NCBI RefSeq assembly: GCF_030272615.1
Contig: NC_081410.1
Coordinates: forward strand, 126,655,140-126,719,139
DNA: 64,000 nucleotides
Origin: Cryptomeria japonica
Taxonomy: Eukaryota; Streptophyta; Pinopsida; Cupressales; Cupressaceae
Direction: 5' to 3'
The notes below the pieces were generated by a model, which saw only the letters and a list, made by a program, of their open reading frames with translations, was not told the origin of the DNA and searched no databases. How positions within the stretch are numbered: position 1 is the first letter of the stretch; each line of letters begins with the position of its first letter. Shown here piece after piece: positions 34,993 to 47,600 of this stretch. Position numbers and translations under genes: made by a program.

Positions 34993-36384
34993 TGTAGTCA
35001 CACAAATCTGTCCAGCTTAATTAAATAAATATTCGCTATTTATTTGATTAAAAATACACTAGCCATCAATTAATTAAATTAATATTTAATTAATTCATCT
35101 CCAAATATTCTTCTATTAATTAAATAAACTATTCAATTTATTTTAATTAATTCATTAAACCAAATACAAATCAATTAAATAAATAAAATATATTTATTTA
35201 ATTAAATCCTCTTTTCCTCTTTTAAATAAATTAAATAAAACATTTATTTAAATCATTATCTCCACCCCACTTGCATTTTCCTACAAATGCAACTTGCACA
35301 CATTTATTGAAATAAATCAATTTTTATTTTAATAAAATCCTATTTTCCCTCACCCACCAAATCCACTTACAAAAATCTAATCCCCTTCTAGATTCTTCTA
35401 ACCCCTTCCTAATTAGCCTAATCCATCCCCTAATTATTGTCACATTCCTAAGCAAAATGGAGTCACTTCTCAAAGACTCCAAAGTCTTTGAAAATCATTT
35501 AATGTTTTGTGTGTTCAACAAATTAACCTCCAAAGTCTTCTAAGACCACTAATGGCTCTTACATGACCATTTATGGCTCTTACATAACCATTTATGGTTA
35601 TTTCAAACTTGTCTCCCCAAACATTTATTGTTTTGACCATATTCATCCATTTCACATTTGCACAAGAATCTATCCATTGGATAAAAGCTTTATTCTTTGA
35701 ATAAAGAGTTTATTCATTCAATTAACCTTGACTTTAACTCCCAAGGTCATATCAAGCATTTAATGCTTATTCCCTCTCCTCTCAACCTATCTCACATTAA
35801 CACTTGTCATCCTAGGATTGGGTTGAAAGCCCTCACATGGATTTTGAAATCATTCAATCCTGACCCTTGTTGAGATTGTTCAATCTAAACCATCCATTGC
35901 TCCATTTTTCCTATAAATAGAGCCCATTTCTTCATAATCCAGATCCTGAAAACTTGTATGCATTTAAGCTATAGGCATTTTAAGAGAGCATTTTAGCATA
36001 ATTAACTAATATCTTGTCATTTTGGTTAAAATAAATCATTTTAGCATCAATAGCATAGTATTAGCTTTTCATTTTACATTTGAAGCACAATACTACAATC
36101 TCAATCCTCCATAAGCATCCATAGTGCAAAAAGCTGCTGAGAGCTACACTATTTTGGAACTTGGAGAGGAGAGGAACAAGGGAGAAAGGAGCCAAGACCA
36201 TGCTAAGAGGCATTTGGAGATGTCTCATTATCTTTGTTTCTTTAGTTAGATATATTAGCATGTTTTTAGTGTCTCTCTTGGTATGCCTTTTTAGATTAGT
36301 TTTTGATTGACTAACACTAACGATCTTTTGGTTTTCGTGTGTTGTTTTTTCATTTGCTAACCTTGTCCATTTAGGAGGGCATCA
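34993..36384 (+). repeat. 3' LTR of copy A
   Basis: 1392 bp, the same length as the 5' LTR, with scattered substitutions only. The TATA box is at 35912-35919. It ends GGGCATCA before the target duplication ctaat. Confidence 0.96.
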
Positions 36385-36389
36385 CTAAT

Positions 36390-38616
36390 ATTACTTGACA
36401 TGTCATTACATCAACCATAATGAGCAAGAAAATAAAAAAAGATCATTTGATAAGCAAAACAAATAAGTCATTAAACGTTAGTAGAACAACATTAAGAGAG
36501 ACGAGAAAAAATAGAGGAACCTAACAATAATTCTCTTTGGGTATTCTCGGGTAGACTACCATGCAAAGACAAGGTTGTTGTCGATGCACTAAGAACGTTA
36601 ATTGAAAATTTTTGGCATGACAACACAAGAGTTTCACCCAACCAAAGAGATGTTGTTAGAAGGCAAATTGGGTGTAAAAATCCAGAGCCACATGCCAAAC
36701 ACTATTTGGATATGACTCAAACAAAATTTTATGAAAGATTCCTTGAAAAGTTTCCTCAAATAAGAATTTCTCAAATATTTTTGAAATGGCAAAACCTTTT
36801 TATATTAAGATTAATCATGTATGAACCGCATGTTGTTGTATGATGCATATTGAATTTTCCATGCACTATGATATTTTTTGTCATATTTTTTCTACTTTGC
36901 ACACTAATGACATTTTGTAGGAATGCAATATTCAAGCACCTCCTAAGTTGGTAAGAGAATTTATTTCAAGTGTGCTATGTAATAGACATGATGGTTGCAT
37001 TTATTATAAGATGCTTTGTTTGGAAGGTTCTTGTGCTATATGTGGTGGTTTGCAACATTTACCAAGATGTGTACATTTGGAGAGCGCACATGAAATTGGT
37101 ACGAAACTAGTTTCTTTTGGAAAATACAAGATAGTCACATATGGAGTTAAAGATGGAAACAATTTGAAGAGATGTGAGTTAGTGAAAAATGATATATGTG
37201 TAGCTGAATTTATGAAAGTGTTTTAAGAGAAACTATTTTATGAGTACATAATGCATACACATAGAGCTCGATGGTTAGATGAGCAATTCAAGTTATGTAA
37301 GAACACATTTCCTCATAGAACCATTGTCTCTATCGTTCATTTTGCTGAAAATTATACACTACAACCTCAAAATGAAGTGCAATCTATGTATTATCTGCAC
37401 AAGTTTCTATTTTTGTACACATAATATTCATGTATGCAGATGATAGCATAGAGGAGGATAGAAAGGTTGTAAGAGAGAATCACTTCTACATAAGTGATGA
37501 TCATACTCATTCATCGGAGTTTATACAAGGATTCTTTAAAGTTTTCTATGATAATTTAAAGGAAAGAAATATACAATACAACTGACACTTAATATGGTCA
37601 GATAATTGCACCACACAATTCAAGAATGCAAGGATGTTTTATTGGTTGACAAGGATGCATATGACAAGAGGTATACAATTGTGTGATGTTGTAACTCTAC
37701 GATGGGTCCAGGTAATCCAGGTAAGTCAATGGTTCATAGATATTTTTGGTTGATCACTGAATCTAACATTGAAAACTATCTAGATTATTGTACAGTTGCA
37801 GGATTGAGTGACATGCACTCAAAATGCCAGTTCACTAGTAATTTATATGAGATATATGGTATGATTTTCCTCTTCATGCATGTATTTTTTGTGGGAAGAA
37901 TGTGAATCACAAGAGTGGGTTGACAAATGGTCTTGTAGACCATTGTTCCCATTGATACATATCAAATTCTCAAAGCACTACAATTGAGCTAGATGGAGAC
38001 ATCGGTGGATTTTTACAATGTATCTGACCTAGTGGTTTCAAGTGATTTTTTGAGTTAATTTTTTTGCAAGTATTCTTTTTGGTTCATTTTGTTGTACATC
38101 ACACTTTATTTTTGGTATTAATTATCACTTTATAAAATGCAGGTCATGTGTATACAGTTGTTGCAGAAGAGAACAATGAAGAAGGAATAAATTACTATTT
38201 GTTTCGTTGTGTTGAGCCTAAAAGAAAATTGACAACCACAATCATTGACAGAGAGGGTATTGAGTACCCATTAGGGTCTGTTGTCATGACAAGAACATGG
38301 CTTAGGAGATACCCTATCAAGAATTCTGATGTTTGCTTGTTCAAGGACTTTGAAGCACATATACATATTCTTCATTTCTCTAACCTTGTTGTTGCAACAA
38401 ATATTCATTTGATGAAGTATCATGGTAGACCTCATAACAAGATTTGATGGAGAGTTCATGAATCTTACCTTGAGGCAATACTTGAAACAATATGGGTTAG
38501 AGCCAATCTCAAAGGCTCACTTGATTGATTCTATGGTTCAGAGTAGAATGATTTTGAGAATTTTTTATATATCATCGACGAATTGTTCTATATTCATTTT
38601 TTTGTATATATAAATG
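36390..38616 (+). pseudogene. C-terminal part of the transposase-like gene
   Basis: Coding blocks continue the frame broken at 17802. 36400-36770 encodes NFWHDNTRVSPNQRDVV and HYLDMTQTKFYERFLEKF. 36920-37400 encodes a Cys-rich knot (CLEGSCAICGGLQHLPRC) and a helical part. 37440-37680 encodes HFYISDDHTHSSEFIQGF and LIWSDNCTTQFKNARMFY, which look like the Asp-containing strands of an RNase-H-fold DDE enzyme. 37700-37850 encodes YFWLITESNIENYLDYC. 38140-38560 encodes a C-terminal domain (TWLRRYPIKNSDVCLFKD). Gaps between blocks look like introns (for example 36840-36920, with an AG acceptor) and a lost segment near 37690. Several stops and frame shifts are present. It resembles uncharacterised transposase-derived plant proteins; I cannot name the superfamily. 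Confidence 0.6.
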
Positions 38617-38860
38617 CCCATGAGCTGATTTGTACATGTTTAGGGGCATAATTTGTATATTTAAATGGCAATGACCCAATTTTTACATATTTAGATGCCA
38701 AATTTTGTATATTAAAATGGCGATGAGATGAATTGCACAGATTGTAATGCCAAATTTTGTATAAAAGCCCATGAGATGATTTGTAAGACATTTTTTGTAT
38801 ATTCAAATAGCCAAGAGCTAATTTGACCATATTTAGAGGCAATTTTTTGAATAATATGTG
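38617..38860. repeat. Degenerate tandem repeat of about 50 to 60 bp
   Basis: Four imperfect copies of a unit containing tgcccatgagctgatttgta and a following aattttgtatatt-like end lie immediately downstream of the transposase-like gene. Confidence 0.7.
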
Positions 38861-39059
38861 ACTATTTTTTGTATCTATGTTTTGAGTTTATGTGATGTGA
38901 TAAGGTAAATCATGACCATTATTGATAAGGTCAATCATGAGAATTATTGATTCTTGTATAATCATGGATAATTATTTGTCATTATTGGGTCATAGGAGTC
39001 ATAGATTGAATCTAGATACAATTTGAGGAAAAATTGTCAAAAAAGTTGTCAAGCAACTT

Positions 39060-39899
39060 GTACATCGTGTTGGTAGGGTATGAATCTTGACATTCTGGTA
39101 CTTTGGAATGCATGAGAGGAGCATTCCTAGTGTAAACCTACCCAACCAGAAGCGCTCGTGACATCTGTTTGTGTACAGGACAAACCAAATCAATTCTAGC
39201 CTATCTTGCAACTTTGCATTGCATGCAACTAATAGTTTTTGCAGCAGGCGAAAAATGCTACCAATTGAAAATGGCTCTGAGTCGTCATAAACTGAGATAG
39301 GCCATTTTAGAGGAGCCTCATGCAACCCCACATGTTTAAATAGATCAATCATATGTTTTCTGGATTGGAAGAAATAGTCCGTCAAAGTTTGACAATTTTT
39401 TGGACTCAAGGCACTTGAGAGATCGTGTCGGTAGGGTATGAATCTCGATGTTTTGGGATGCACAAGAGGAGAATTCCTAGCATAAAATTTCCCACCCAGA
39501 TGCGCTCATGATGTTGGTTTGTGCACAAGATGAACTGAAACAATTCTAGCCTATCTTACAACTTTGCATTGCAGGCAACTAACAATTTTTGCAACAGGTG
39601 AAAAAATGTTGCTAATTGAAAATGGCTCTGAGTTGTTAGAAACCAAGATAGGGCATTGTAGAGGAGCCTCATGCTACCTCGTAGGTTCAAACGGATCGAT
39701 AATATGTGTCCTAGATTGGAAGAAACAGTCTGTCAAATTTTGATAATTTTTGGACTCAAGGCACTTGAGAGATCACGCCGGTAGGGTATGATTCTCGACG
39801 TTCCAATGCTTTGGGAAGCATGAGAGGAGAATTCCTAGCATAAACCTGCCTACCTAGACATGCTTGTGACATCAGTTTGTGCACAGGATGAATCGAATC
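39060..39899. repeat. Tandem repeat with unit near 360 bp, left part
   Basis: The landmark caattctagcctatcttgca recurs near 39190 and 39540. Each unit also carries ggtagggtatga, gatgcatgagaggag-like and ggattggaagaaa blocks. The tract is interrupted at 39899 by copy B and resumes at 56284. Confidence 0.9.
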
Positions 39900-40239
39900 T
39901 GTAGTCACATAAATCTGTCCACTTAATTAAATGAATACTTAGTATTTATTTGATTATTTACCATCAATTAATAATTAATTAAATTAATATTTAATTAATT
40001 CATCTTAACCCTCTTCTCCTATTAATTAAATAAATTATTCAATTTATTTGATTTAATTCACTTAACCAAATTCATACCATTAATTAAATAAATAAATCAT
40101 ATTTGTTTAATTAAATCTTCTCTCACATTTAAATAAATTAATATTTATTTAAATCCCCCAAAATCCCACCTCTCACATTTAAATAAATTAATATTTATTT
40201 AAAACCCCCAAAATCCCACCTCTCACATTTAAATAAATA

Positions 40240-40500
40240 AATCATTTATTTAAATCACCTTTATCCTCCACCCACTTGTATTTTCCTACAAAAGCAAGTT
40301 GCACAATTATTTTAAATAAATCATTTATTTAAATCACCTTTATCCTCCACCCACTTGTATTTTCCTACAAAAGCAAGTTGCACAATTATTTTAAATAAAT
40401 AATTTATTTAAAACACCTTTATCCTCCACCCACTTGTATTTTCCTACAAAAGCAAGTTGCACAACTATTTTAAATAAATTATTTATTTAAAATCCTATTT
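40240..40500 (+). repeat. Three tandem 78-79 bp units inside the copy B LTR
   Basis: cacctttatcctccaccc recurs near 40256, 40335 and 40413. Each is followed by cacttgtattttcctacaaa and gcaagttgcacaa. A shorter unit of about 48 bp (aaatcccacctctcacattt) repeats just upstream, at 40150-40235. The same arrays are in the 3' LTR at about 54640-54885. Confidence 0.92.
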
Positions 40501-41475
40501 ATCCTCACCCACTTGAAACCTTTAATGGTTTCCCTTAAAGTATTCAAACTTGATGGCTTTAAAGTCTTCAAACTTGATGGCTTCCTTCTATAATCTTCTT
40601 AAGACTTTAATGGTTTTCCTTAAAGTCTTCAAGCCTTTAATGGTTTCCCTCAAAGTCTTCAAGCATTTTAATGCTTTATCTTCATTTTTCTCATTTAAAT
40701 AAATTAATATTTATTTGAATATTTATCCAAATGCAAATTACACCATTTAATTGAAATAAATGATTTTATTTTAATTGAAAATACCAAAATTTCTCCCACT
40801 TGCATTTTCCTACAAAATCCACTTGTATGCCTAAACCCCTTCTAGATTCTTCTAAACCCTTCCTAATTAGCCTAATCCATCCCCTAAATATTGTCACATT
40901 CCTAAGCAAATTGGAGTCACTTCTCAAAGACTCCAAAGTCTTTGAAAAGCAATTAATGCTTTGTGTGTTCAACAAATTAACCCTCAAAGTCTTGGATAAC
41001 CTTTGAAAGCTTCCAACCTTCAACCACTAAATGGCTCAAAGTCTTGGATAACCTTTGAAAGCTTTCAACCTTCAACCACTTAATCCCCAAAGTCTCCAAT
41101 AACCATTAATGGTTACCTCAAACCCTCCCACATGGTTAAAACATTTGTTTTGACTCAACCTCTACCCAACCCAAAGGTCTCATCAGGCCATTAATGCTTT
41201 GACCATGATTATCTCTTAAACATTTGCACAAAGGTTTATCCTTGGATTAACTCTTAATCCAGTGGGTAATCTTAATTTAGACTTGACCCTTGCCTTCTAG
41301 ATAACCATGAGGTCTTCTCAGGCCTTTAATGCCTCCAACCTCTTCTCTCAACCCAATCCTATGTTGAAACTTGTCACCATTTTATTGGTGCCAATTGTGC
41401 ACATGGATCCCCAACTTTCAAACTTGGCCCTTGATTAAACCATTCAATCTTAACCTTTCATTTCCCCATTTCTTC

Positions 41476-41483
41476 TATAAATA
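41476..41483 (+). promoter_or_regulatory. LTR TATA box, copy B
   Basis: tataaata within ttctataaatagaaccc. The 3' LTR copy is at 55862-55869. Confidence 0.75.
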
Positions 41484-41899
41484 GAACCCTTCTCCTCAAG
41501 CAAAAGAGAAGCATTTTAGAGTATTGTTGTTATACTGGCATTAGCATAGAGCTTTTTCATAGCATCACTATCTACTCTAGCATAGTATTTAGCTTTTCAT
41601 TTCATATTTGAAGCTTAGTATTAAATCTCAATCCTCCATAAGCATCCATAGTGCAAAAAGCTGCTGAGAGCTACACTCATTTGGGACTTGGAGAGGAGAG
41701 GAACAAGGGAGGAGCAACTATGAGCATCTTGATTAGCTATTTCATTTTATGTTTATATGCTTTCTATTTCATGCTTAATATCTCTCTTGATATGCCTGTT
41801 TAGGATAATCTTTTGTTGCTAACACTAACGTTTGTTTCTTGTGCTCTTGTGTGTGTTGCCATCAAACAGGTTTTCTAATCCTTTTTGCAGAGCATCATT

Positions 41900-41919
41900 T
41901 GGTGAACCCGACGTGAATC
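41900..41919 (+). promoter_or_regulatory. Primer-binding site, tRNA-Trp type
   Basis: TGGTGAACCCGACGTGAATC, two bases after the LTR. It is complementary to the plant tRNA-Trp 3' end as I recall it. Confidence 0.75.
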
Positions 41920-43788
41920 CAAACACCAAAAAGATCATTTTTTTTTTTTTATTAACCAATAACATGTTTGAATGTTGAAAATGTCACACAGGTTGCGATT
42001 TTGACACTGTTTTGGTGCGTTTGGCATTATTTTGGCACTATTCCCCCTGTTTCAGTGCTTTTCCCTTCTCTGTCTTTCCCTTTCTTTTAATACGTTTGTG
42101 TTAAATAGTGCCTCTGTTCAAACGCAGACTAGCGCTATTGTAACAAAACGTTGTACAAATCACCTTGTAACCAAAAAAAAAAAAAAAATAAAAATTTAGG
42201 CTTGTAGAAGCCCACCAAATAGGCAGATTTTACTAACTATTTTTCTCTTTTGTGCAGATTTAAATTAGATTAAAAAGTAGATTTATATTTTTTACTAACT
42301 TGTTTTTTGAAGTTGGTTTTAAAAATGAATTCACTTTTTATTTTTGTTTAAAATTAACTTCACATTTCAAATTTGGGCTTTTAAAAAAAGAATCACACAT
42401 TTGTTTGGGGCTCTTAAAAAGAATTTCATTGTTCCAAGGTAAAAAGAACCACAAACTTACACAAAAACAACTTTTTTTTTTTTTTTTGCAAGTTAGGAAA
42501 CAAACTTCGTTTTGGTGCTTAAAATAAACAAGGCAAAATTTATTTCTTGCATCAAGATAAAACTCACAATCCACACTTCCATTTTTGGTGCAAATAAAAT
42601 TCACAATCAACTTGTCTCATTTTTAAAGCAATCTTACTTCATGCAAACGTGTTTTTCATTAAGTTGACCAGGATTTTCAAATTCTAGTTTACTCAAACAA
42701 TTGCCTTTGAAAATTAAAAAGAACACCATGATTGTTGGAGCAACATCTCCAAATAGTTAGATCACATTGCAATGATAGATTAAAAAGAACAAGTGTTTTT
42801 CGTGCTTGGCACACTTGTGCAAAGAGTTGGTCGAGTGGTCCTACTTCTAACACACACTATCCTCTCCCTTGGCTTTCGTGGTCCTAGGTGCAAGAGAAAA
42901 GTGTTAGTAACGCTCAAATTTTATCTTTTTAAGAGAGGCCTGCCAAGGGATCGATACTCTTGGGAACGACCTCGAGCGGTAAATCCTTCGAGCCGCTATA
43001 GAAATTAGGTGAGAGCGAAAGCTGTAGCCTTGGGTATAGCTGTTCCTACAGTGTAACTGGCCGAAAGGACAAATGGGCCCCACCACCAGTTACAAGGCTC
43101 TTAAGTGAGTCACTGCAGAATGAACTTATGTCCAAAGCCATCGAACATGACTAAACACCTTTAAGTAGTAGCCCACCTGTTCTATTGATTGAGGATATTT
43201 GAGGTATAATTTAGTGCAAGAGCATAGATGGTTTTGCTCCCAAGATACTCACCATACATATTTCCTTGAGTAGAAACATAGCTTTTTGAAAAGTCACTTG
43301 TGGCTTGATAAAAGTGGTGACTCCCCCATCATAGGGATCATCTATTTGTTATGCTCGTGCAAGACTTAGTATATCACATCCTTACCTGCCACGGCGGGAT
43401 TCATAAGGTATGTAGTACCAAAGTCGAAGAAATATCAAGATGTGGGCTAAATTTATCACAACTGGCCATTTAACCTTAGGGATAAAAAGTGTTTGAAGTG
43501 TGTTCATTTTACAGACCTAGTGCGAATTGAGCCGACTTCAGGCTTTGGAAATACACCTTAAAATAAATCTAAAGGAAGGGTCAAAAACAAGTCCAAGGAT
43601 TGGGTTGATCTAGACCCATACTCATTTGTACCTTTGAGACTACAATTTTGTGTTTGTGTGCTTGCTTTGTTTTCTTGTCAAAGAAAAATCAGAAAATCAA
43701 TTCCAAAAACAAAGTATTCATCCAACATCTGTCAACACAACCAAAAATACCAAAAACAAAGTGCAAACAACACAGAGTCACAACTTTT
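41920..43788 (+). other. Leader of copy B, noncoding
   Basis: It aligns with the copy A leader. The AGCGCT cluster is mostly lost. 42928-43121 is the strongly conserved block. Poly-A and poly-T stretches near 41940, 42175 and 42470 are length-variable. Confidence 0.7.
42928..43121 (+). other. Conserved leader block, copy B
   Basis: Counterpart of 20341-20530 in copy A, with only a few substitutions (for example ggaacgacctcgagcggta here against ggaaggatctcgagtggta). Its conservation exceeds that of the surrounding leader. Confidence 0.6.
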
Positions 43789-44172
43789 ATGACCATTCTT
43801 CACATCTTGCGAAAGAAGAAGTGTCATCAGAATATTACCTTGAAAAGAAGACCATTAAGCTCAAAGGCTTTGATCAAAAGGAGGAAATTCTTCTATCTCA
43901 ATAGACAAATCTTTGTCTCACATAGAGTCTTTCTACATCGCATGCGTCTCTATCTTCAAGGTAAAACAAACGAGTTTGATTCCAAATCATTGAACCGCAG
44001 AGCTTTTATGCAATATAGAGCTCTGACTTATCACAAAAATCAAGGAGGAAAGATTAATCCCAATTTCTTCCCAAACATCTGTATCACCTACAACACAGCT
44101 CGAGAAGTGCCACCAACGCCTGAAAGGGAAGAGATAGAGTTTGTCCCATTTGTGACACAAAGTTTTTATTGA
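43789..44172 (+). CDS. Conserved small protein upstream of gag, copy B
   Basis: A 127-codon frame, MTILHILRKKK to FVPFVTQSFY, ending 460 bp before gag. It has the same length as the copy A frame at 21198-21581. The most conserved part is the C-terminal half (LNRRAFMQYRAL; GGKINPNFFPN; CITYNTARE). No domain recognised; no signal peptide or membrane segment. It may be the pre-gag ORF known from Ogre-type elements. It could alternatively be chance survival in a slowly changing leader, but a matched length in a diverged pair argues for a gene. Confidence 0.55.
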   Translation: MTILHILRKKKCHQNITLKRRPLSSKALIKRRKFFYLNRQIFVSHRVFLHRMRLYLQGKTNEFDSKSLNRRAFMQYRALTYHKNQGGKINPNFFPNICITYNTAREVPPTPEREEIEFVPFVTQSFY

Positions 44173-44632
44173 AAGATTGAAGTTGAAAACAAAAACATCC
44201 ATCATCCCACTCATACATCATCACTTCATCATCAATTCATCCCAAAACTCTCAAAACATTAAGAGGTTCTTGTCCCAAGTTCTCTTTTAGATATTGCTTG
44301 AAATCAAACACATCACATCACTTTTTAGATTGTTTCTACATCTAGGATAAGCTCATCCTAAGAGACACATCTACGCAGGTTAAAACTAGTTCATGAGTGA
44401 ATCCTCTCATTACTAGGTAGTCAAAATCTGTAACACATCTCAGATTTCTCTGTACCTTATCACATCAAATCTCATCAAAACAAACAAGCAATTCAAAGGA
44501 GGAATTTCGGTTACATCTACCTTAAAGTGCTAGAGATCCCCATACAACACAAATCACCAACCCATCAATCTTTCATTTCATCACCAACTCATCATCATCT
44601 TCAATCAACTTCAAAACAAACTTGCAAACAAA

Positions 44633-47600
44633 ATGGCTCAAACCCGATCACGATCAAGGCAACGAGAAATAGAAATTGAGGAAGAAGAGGACAACCTCAA
44701 TGAATTTCAAGAAGCACTTGGAGGAAATGTGAATGACGAAAACCCAAGTACTCCCACTCCTTCAACAATCGAAAGGGTTCAACATAACCCTCATTTTAAC
44801 AGATTATTTGATGAAATATTAAGGAGCAATGTGGATGCTCACTTTTTAAGACTCGCTCAAGAAGGAGCCAAACTCCCCTCAGACTTTGATCTTGCCCAAT
44901 TAAGACAAGCATCAGAAAGACAAAGTCGCCATGAGGAGGAAAGAGGTAGAAATTACATCAGATATAACATCCCTCGAGGTAACCCACCACCTCCTCCTCC
45001 AAATGAAATAGAGATGTTGCGGCAACAAGTCGAGAATCTCGCCCAACAACTTCATAGTGGTGTTAAGACCAATCAATTCTCACTTAATGATATCTGTCCC
45101 TATCCGTTTGATAGGAATCTTTATATGCCACCCTTTCCACGTGGGTTCGAAACACCCAAATTTGAAAAATATAGAGGAAAGGGGGATCCCCGTGATCATG
45201 TCCGAGAATTTCATTCCGCTTGTCTTAAAGTGGCTTATGAGGACACATACCTAATGCGCCTTTTTCCCCAAAGCTTGGGAGGAACCACCACATCATGGTT
45301 TTCCCGACTACCAGGTGGCATTAGAACATTTGAGGAACTCATCCAGAAGTTCCTATCTCATTACTCTCATAACATTGAATGCGATATCACCATGGCTGAT
45401 CTATGCAACACCAAACAAAAACCAGGTGAATTATTCTCAGTATTCCTGCAACGATGGCGCCAAATGTCTAGCAGACGTTCTCTTCAGTTACCTGAACGAG
45501 AACTAGTGGAAATTTTCATTTCCAACTTAAACGAAGAAATGGAATTTCACCTGGATGTCAAAGACACGGACTCTTTTAACGATATGATCACCAAAGGTAT
45601 AAAATGTGAAAGGGCACTCATCAAAAAAGGACTCATCAAAATCTTTAATGAACCCAAAGATGGTCCTCGCCCGCGCTTCAATAGTGATAAACCGAACTTC
45701 TGGAACAAGAATAAGAATATCGTCAACGATGGAGTTGTGGATGCTCGAACTATCCAAAATGCACAACCTGTGGTTCGATTTGCAGGACAAAATCCTCCAC
45801 CTCAAAATAACACAAATGTTCTTCCTAATCAAGGTCGCATCACATCTCATGATGAACCAAGACGCCGTCCACAAAAACAAAAACGCACATACACTCCCTT
45901 AGGGGAACCCATTGAAACGGTGATGCGACAACTTATTTCTCAGAATTTGATCACTCTACCTAAGTTATCAAATTATGAGCCCCAAGTCAAACCAGCATGG
46001 TGGAGAGATACTGAACACTGTGAGTTCCATCAAGGACGAGGACACAAGACAAGTAATTGTCACCGATTGAAGGATCTCATTCAGGATCTTATTGATCGAG
46101 GAGAAATTGAAATTGAAGGACATGACCCAAAAACGACCAATAATGATCATCTCATGTTCAAGGATCCACTTCCATCACAAGATCAAAGGGGTCCTTCCAC
46201 TTCCCGGCGAGGCACTGATACCACTGATTATACGCAGGCTGCGTATAACTACACTGTAAATCACCTGTATGATGCCAGTGAACAAATTGCAACTATAACC
46301 TTCAAAAATCCCACCTCAAATTGCAATGTTGTTACGCATCGCGACAAAGTTACCATCAAGGCAGCTCCACAAGGCACCACCTCCATCCCAAAGCAATACA
46401 ATCTTGTGGAACAATTAGATAAAACGCCTGCGCTCATTTCCATTTTAGAGCTATTACGCCTATCACCATCTCATAAAAAAATCTTGGATCAAGCACTCCA
46501 AGAAGCGTCAGTCCCTGCAAACCTGAACACGGACCAATTTCAAGCCATGGTTGGAAATCTAAAGTCATCACCTTGTCTCACTTTTTCTGAAAGTGACAAC
46601 TCTTCTTTCCAACAACCTCATAACGCCTCACTCCACATTGAAGGCTTTGTCAACCAACACAGGATCAAGCGAGTCTTGATAGATAATGGAGCAGGCCTAA
46701 ACATTTGTACACTACAGTTGGTCACAACATTGGGATATGCACTAGAATCAGTGGATCCTCGCAAGAAGATCACCATCAAGGCCTATGATGATGCAGAGCG
46801 TTCATCCAAAGGAGCTGTGGTACTACCCATCCGAGTGGGCCCTGTGGTAAAACACATAATTTGTCAGGTTCTGGACCTTCCTCTACCATATAATCTATTA
46901 TTAGGGAGACCTTGGATACATGCCATGCAAGCTGTTCCATCTACCTACCATCAATGTATCAAGTTCCCACATAACGGGGTCGAGATCACAATCCTGGGCG
47001 ATGCAAATCCCTTTGCATTTTGCCATAATATCAGCCATCAACCAGAGATTACCGTTCCTAATAATAGAGAAGCCATTTCCTCCACATCATATATAAATCC
47101 CGCCTCTCTTGCCAGTTCAAACACCCCTATGCCCAAGCAAGAAAAGCTAAAGATGAAAGTAGCAGAGGAAGGTCCTGGAGAATACAACTTGAGTCAGCTC
47201 TTTTGTGTGGGACAAATGCCCACTTCTCCTAGAACACATGGTAAACCACAGCAGTTGCTCCAGCAACCACTAATCACGCCTCCATGTGCCTTAACGCCTT
47301 TCATTCTTGGAAAGAGTCAAGAGGAAGAGACACAAGATGAGGACCTGGCGGACTGGATCTATAAAGATCCCATCACCACTGACAAACCGCAAGTTACACT
47401 TCCTACGGAACAATATGGCAAAGGCCTCCTCATTATGCAAAGAATGGGATATGATGGTCAGAGTGCTTTGGGATATTGCAAACAAGGACGACACGAACCT
47501 CTACTACCAGAATTCAAGCCCAAAGGTAATACAGGCCTTGGCTTTGAAAAAGAGATCCTTCCTAAACTCAGATTCAAAGGAAAACCCAGCAAACCATTTT

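Larger units (their letters stand above)
17803..36384 (+). mobile_element. Ty3/gypsy element, Tat-like, copy A (degenerate, with antisense PMD gene)
   Basis: The 18.58 kb element has 1392-bp LTRs at both ends (17803-19194 and 34993-36384) and a perfect 5-bp target duplication, ctaat, at 17798-17802 and 36385-36389. In order it contains: LTR, tRNA-Trp-type primer site, 2.8 kb leader with an upstream frame, broken gag-pol, about 2.5 kb of 3' noncoding DNA, an antisense PMD gene with its own promoter, polypurine tract, LTR. I count roughly 25 differences between its LTRs, so it is clearly older than copy B. It is inserted inside a transposase-like gene. Confidence 0.95.
39900..41897 (+). repeat. 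5' LTR of copy B
   Basis: It starts TGTAGTCACATAAATC and ends GAGCATCA. It is longer than the copy A LTR because of internal tandem repeats. The TATA box is at 41476-41483. Confidence 0.97.

Noticed and set aside
40766..41023. Identical 85-codon frames at 40766-41023 and 55152-55409
   Set aside because: They are the same part of the two copy B LTRs; identity reflects recent LTR duplication, not a conserved gene.
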